Origin: an uncultured Moraxellaceae bacterium
Lineage (GTDB): Bacteria > Pseudomonadota > Gammaproteobacteria > Pseudomonadales > Moraxellaceae
Direction of reading: 5' to 3'
DNA length: 8,799 bases
Assembly: GCA_937952925.1 (NCBI GenBank)
Contig: CALFYA010000020.1
Location: 1 to 8,799 of the forward strand
Shown here: in pieces, positions 7,268 to 8,799 of the stretch
Layout: every line of letters begins with the position of its first letter
How positions within the stretch are numbered: the first letter of the stretch is position 1
The notes under the pieces: generated by a model
The model's database searches: none
What the model saw: the letters and a program-made list of their open reading frames with translations, nothing else
Told to the model about the DNA's origin: nothing
Position numbers and translations under genes: made by a program

Positions 7268-8620
7268 TGGGGTACTTTCTGCTGAACCCACGATGCTCTG
7301 CAAATACTCCCCCAGCTTATCCCACGCCTCCTTCATCTCTTTGGCGTAGTCATAGCGCAAATAGACACGTTTGATTTTGTTTTGCTCCAAATGATTCATG
7401 CAGCGGTCTGCGACATCGGGCAGTACCCCCAACATGGTCATCACCGACGCCCCTGTACGACGCAGGTCATGCGGCGTCCAATAGCCACCAGAGAGTTGCA
7501 GTGCATCAAAGGACTTTGAGCGACCACTCATAACTTTCTCTTCGTCACGTTTTTGACGATCTGTCACTTGCTTGGTGACGGTTTTAGAGCAGACCGCTGC
7601 TGTCTGATCTCGATTGGGAAAACACCACGCCGTTTGCCCGTTGATGCTGTAGATCACCTCAAATTGCTTAAGCACAAAGTCTGATAGATAAATCACATGG
7701 GGTTTGGCGTTTTTGCTTTTTTCGGCAGGGATCGTCCACTCACGCTTGTGTAGATCAATCTCTTTCCACTCTGTGCCTAAGATTTCACCAATCCGGCAGC
7801 ATGTCCCAAGTGCAATCCATAGGGCTGCTTGCGTGGTGTGCAACAGGTTTGCTTGCGGCAGACGTTGCGCGAGCATGTTGATTTCATCGGCACTCAAAAT
7901 CCGATCACGTTGATTGTCTGCTCCAAACACTTTGGACTTGTTGATTGCAGCGGTGGGATTGGCTTCGATGTAGTCGCGCTCAACTGCAAAATTAAACATC
8001 TGGCGGATCATGGAAAAGATCAGTTTGCTCATACGCTTGACCCCACGTTCAGCCAAAGCATCCACCACCTGCATCACGTCACCCTTGCGAATATCCTCTA
8101 CAACGCGCTCACCAAGCAGCGGCAGCACATCTTTTTCAAACATGCGGCGCACCTCTGCGCCCCCGTCTTTACGTCGGCTCACCTCTAAACGCATCCACTC
8201 CTCAAACAACTCACGCACAGTCATCCGTTGGTGTAGACGCAAAATTTCTGCCTCAGCTTCGGCCTTTTCCTTCGCTAGTCGAGCCATCTCTGCATCATAT
8301 TGCGCCTTGCGATGATCCTCTTGCTGCTGAAAATGCTCGGCAATATCCGTGATGCCCGACTTATGCAACATGGCAAGTTCCAAAGCCTTTTGACGAGCAT
8401 CAAGCAAGGTTAATGTGCCGTTGGTGCCTTGCCGTGAGTACGCCCCAATCGGATAGGTCACACGCTTCTTTGTGCTGCTGACGTATCGAAAATAAAATAG
8501 CCGCTCACCGCTTGGTGTGATGCGTCCAATCAAACTGCCATGCTTCATGATGGCTGTTTCACTAAACCACTGATGATCATGAGTCGGCTTACTGTTCATC
8601 TGTTTGTCAGTGATTGACAT
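7262..8620 (-). CDS. Island/phage-type tyrosine recombinase integrase
   Basis: Predicted 452-residue site-specific integrase that would insert and excise the island. In order: an N-terminal arm-binding-like domain (about residues 18-90, including MKHGSLIGRITPSG), an acidic/basic helical linker (about 95-132, QQQEDHRKAQYDAE onward) that looks coiled coil, a core-binding domain (about 133-220), and the catalytic domain. The catalytic set is complete: R276 in CCRIGEIL, H384 and R387 in PHDLRR, H410 in MNHLEQ, and nucleophile Y420 in RVYLRYDY. I chose ATG 8620 because it precedes the conserved region closely; only a weak GGGTG lies upstream. An ATG at 8683 or a TTG at 8728 would extend it, but both would pull the noncoding-looking triple repeat into the gene and neither has a clear ribosome site. 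It runs opposite to the defence operon and ends inside the metallopeptidase gene. The target site is unknown. Confidence 0.95.
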   Translation of the reverse strand: MSITDKQMNSKPTHDHQWFSETAIMKHGSLIGRITPSGERLFYFRYVSSTKKRVTYPIGAYSRQGTNGTLTLLDARQKALELAMLHKSGITDIAEHFQQQEDHRKAQYDAEMARLAKEKAEAEAEILRLHQRMTVRELFEEWMRLEVSRRKDGGAEVRRMFEKDVLPLLGERVVEDIRKGDVMQVVDALAERGVKRMSKLIFSMIRQMFNFAVERDYIEANPTAAINKSKVFGADNQRDRILSADEINMLAQRLPQANLLHTTQAALWIALGTCCRIGEILGTEWKEIDLHKREWTIPAEKSKNAKPHVIYLSDFVLKQFEVIYSINGQTAWCFPNRDQTAAVCSKTVTKQVTDRQKRDEEKVMSGRSKSFDALQLSGGYWTPHDLRRTGASVMTMLGVLPDVADRCMNHLEQNKIKRVYLRYDYAKEMKEAWDKLGEYLQSIVGSAESTPL

Positions 8621-8638
8621 CGCAACACCCAAGATTAG

Positions 8639-8681
8639 TCTGGTTGCCACTAGAATACTCTGGTTGCCACTTGGTTGCCAC
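8639..8681. repeat. Three direct copies of TGGTTGCCAC upstream of int
   Basis: The decamer TGGTTGCCAC is exact at 8641-8650, 8661-8670 and 8672-8681. The first two copies extend to 13 identical bases (TCTGGTTGCCACT, 8639-8651 and 8659-8671). Start-to-start spacings are 20 and 11 bp, close to whole turns of the helix, so a protein could bind all three on one face. The array begins 18 bp before the chosen integrase start. Arm-type binding sites for the integrase, or an operator for an int repressor or excisionase, are both plausible; neither is shown by sequence alone. Confidence 0.75.
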
Positions 8682-8799
8682 ATACCACGAGCTTCGCGTG
8701 AACAGATATAGACACCCGTGGACAGCAAAAATATTTAAATTAATGATTTTTAATGATAAATTTACATATCAACTTGAAAGCATGGCTTGCTATAGAGCG
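8682..8799. other. AT-rich noncoding end region, possible island boundary
   Basis: No gene is supported here. Around 8731-8763 the sequence is almost pure A/T: the palindrome ATTTAAAT (8733-8740) is followed by TAATGAT at 8741-8747 and again at 8751-8757, 10 bp apart. A weak inverted repeat with a 4-bp stem (CACG 8686-8689, CGTG 8697-8700) lies beside the decamer array. The int promoter and an attachment site would be expected in this interval, but I find no -35/-10 pair with good spacing and cannot identify a target gene such as a tRNA. An ATG at 8782 opens a few codons before the edge, with no convincing ribosome site. Confidence 0.4.

Noticed and set aside
7829..8188. 119-residue open frame on the + strand inside the integrase
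   Set aside because: It lies opposite the integrase core-binding domain and shows no domain features; it is a shadow frame.
8639..8681. Repeat array as a mini CRISPR
   Set aside because: Repeats are only 10 bp and the gaps are 10 and 1 bp, too short for repeats and spacers, and there are no cas genes nearby.
8621..8728. N-terminal extension of the integrase from TTG 8728 or ATG 8683
   Set aside because: No good ribosome site is seen and the extension is made largely of the repeated DNA; it cannot be fully excluded without homologue alignment.
8765..8790. IHF-like site around TATCAACTTG
   Set aside because: It matches the ATCAA half of the consensus but lacks the TTR half at the required spacing.
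8782..8799. Start of a rightward gene at ATG 8782
   Set aside because: Only six codons are visible before the edge and the upstream sequence has no clear ribosome site.

Overview
The window looks like the distal part of a mobile defence island in a Gram-negative bacterium. The integrase resembles those of beta- and gammaproteobacterial islands, but nothing here fixes genus or species; I looked for Neisseria- and Pasteurellaceae-type uptake words and saw none. There are four genes on the + strand, the first cut by the left edge, and one convergent gene on the - strand. Coding density is almost complete. I see no rRNA, tRNA, CRISPR array or insertion sequence.

Layout: (1) bases 1-920, the C-terminal half of a DUF262 protein ending in a DUF1524-type HNH nuclease domain. 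(2) 917-3451, a second, larger DUF262 protein with the NTPase-type DGQQR motif but no recognisable HNH domain. (3) 3444-6533, HsdR, the restriction and translocation subunit of a type I restriction-modification system, with an intact nuclease motif and intact helicase motifs. (4) 6533-7267, a soluble zinc metallopeptidase of the YgjP/M48-like (DUF45) family. (5) 7262-8620 on the - strand, a phage/island-type tyrosine recombinase with a complete catalytic set. (6) 8621-8799, noncoding: a triple decamer repeat just upstream of the integrase, then an AT-rich stretch.

The four + strand genes are chained by stop/start overlaps of 4, 8 and 1 nt, so they are probably one translationally coupled operon. 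hsdM and hsdS are not in the window and would be expected upstream. The arrangement suggests that a DUF262 pair, likely a GmrSD-like modification-dependent nuclease system, sits as cargo inside a type I R-M operon. Hand counts in sample 60-base blocks support this: the DUF262 pair is about 33-43% GC, while hsdR, the metallopeptidase and the integrase are about 48-55%. The R-M enzyme would cut unmodified DNA and the DUF262 pair might attack DNA carrying foreign modification, giving complementary coverage. That functional model is inference. The integrase at the right end, converging on the operon with a 6-nt overlap and followed by repeats, would mobilise the whole block.
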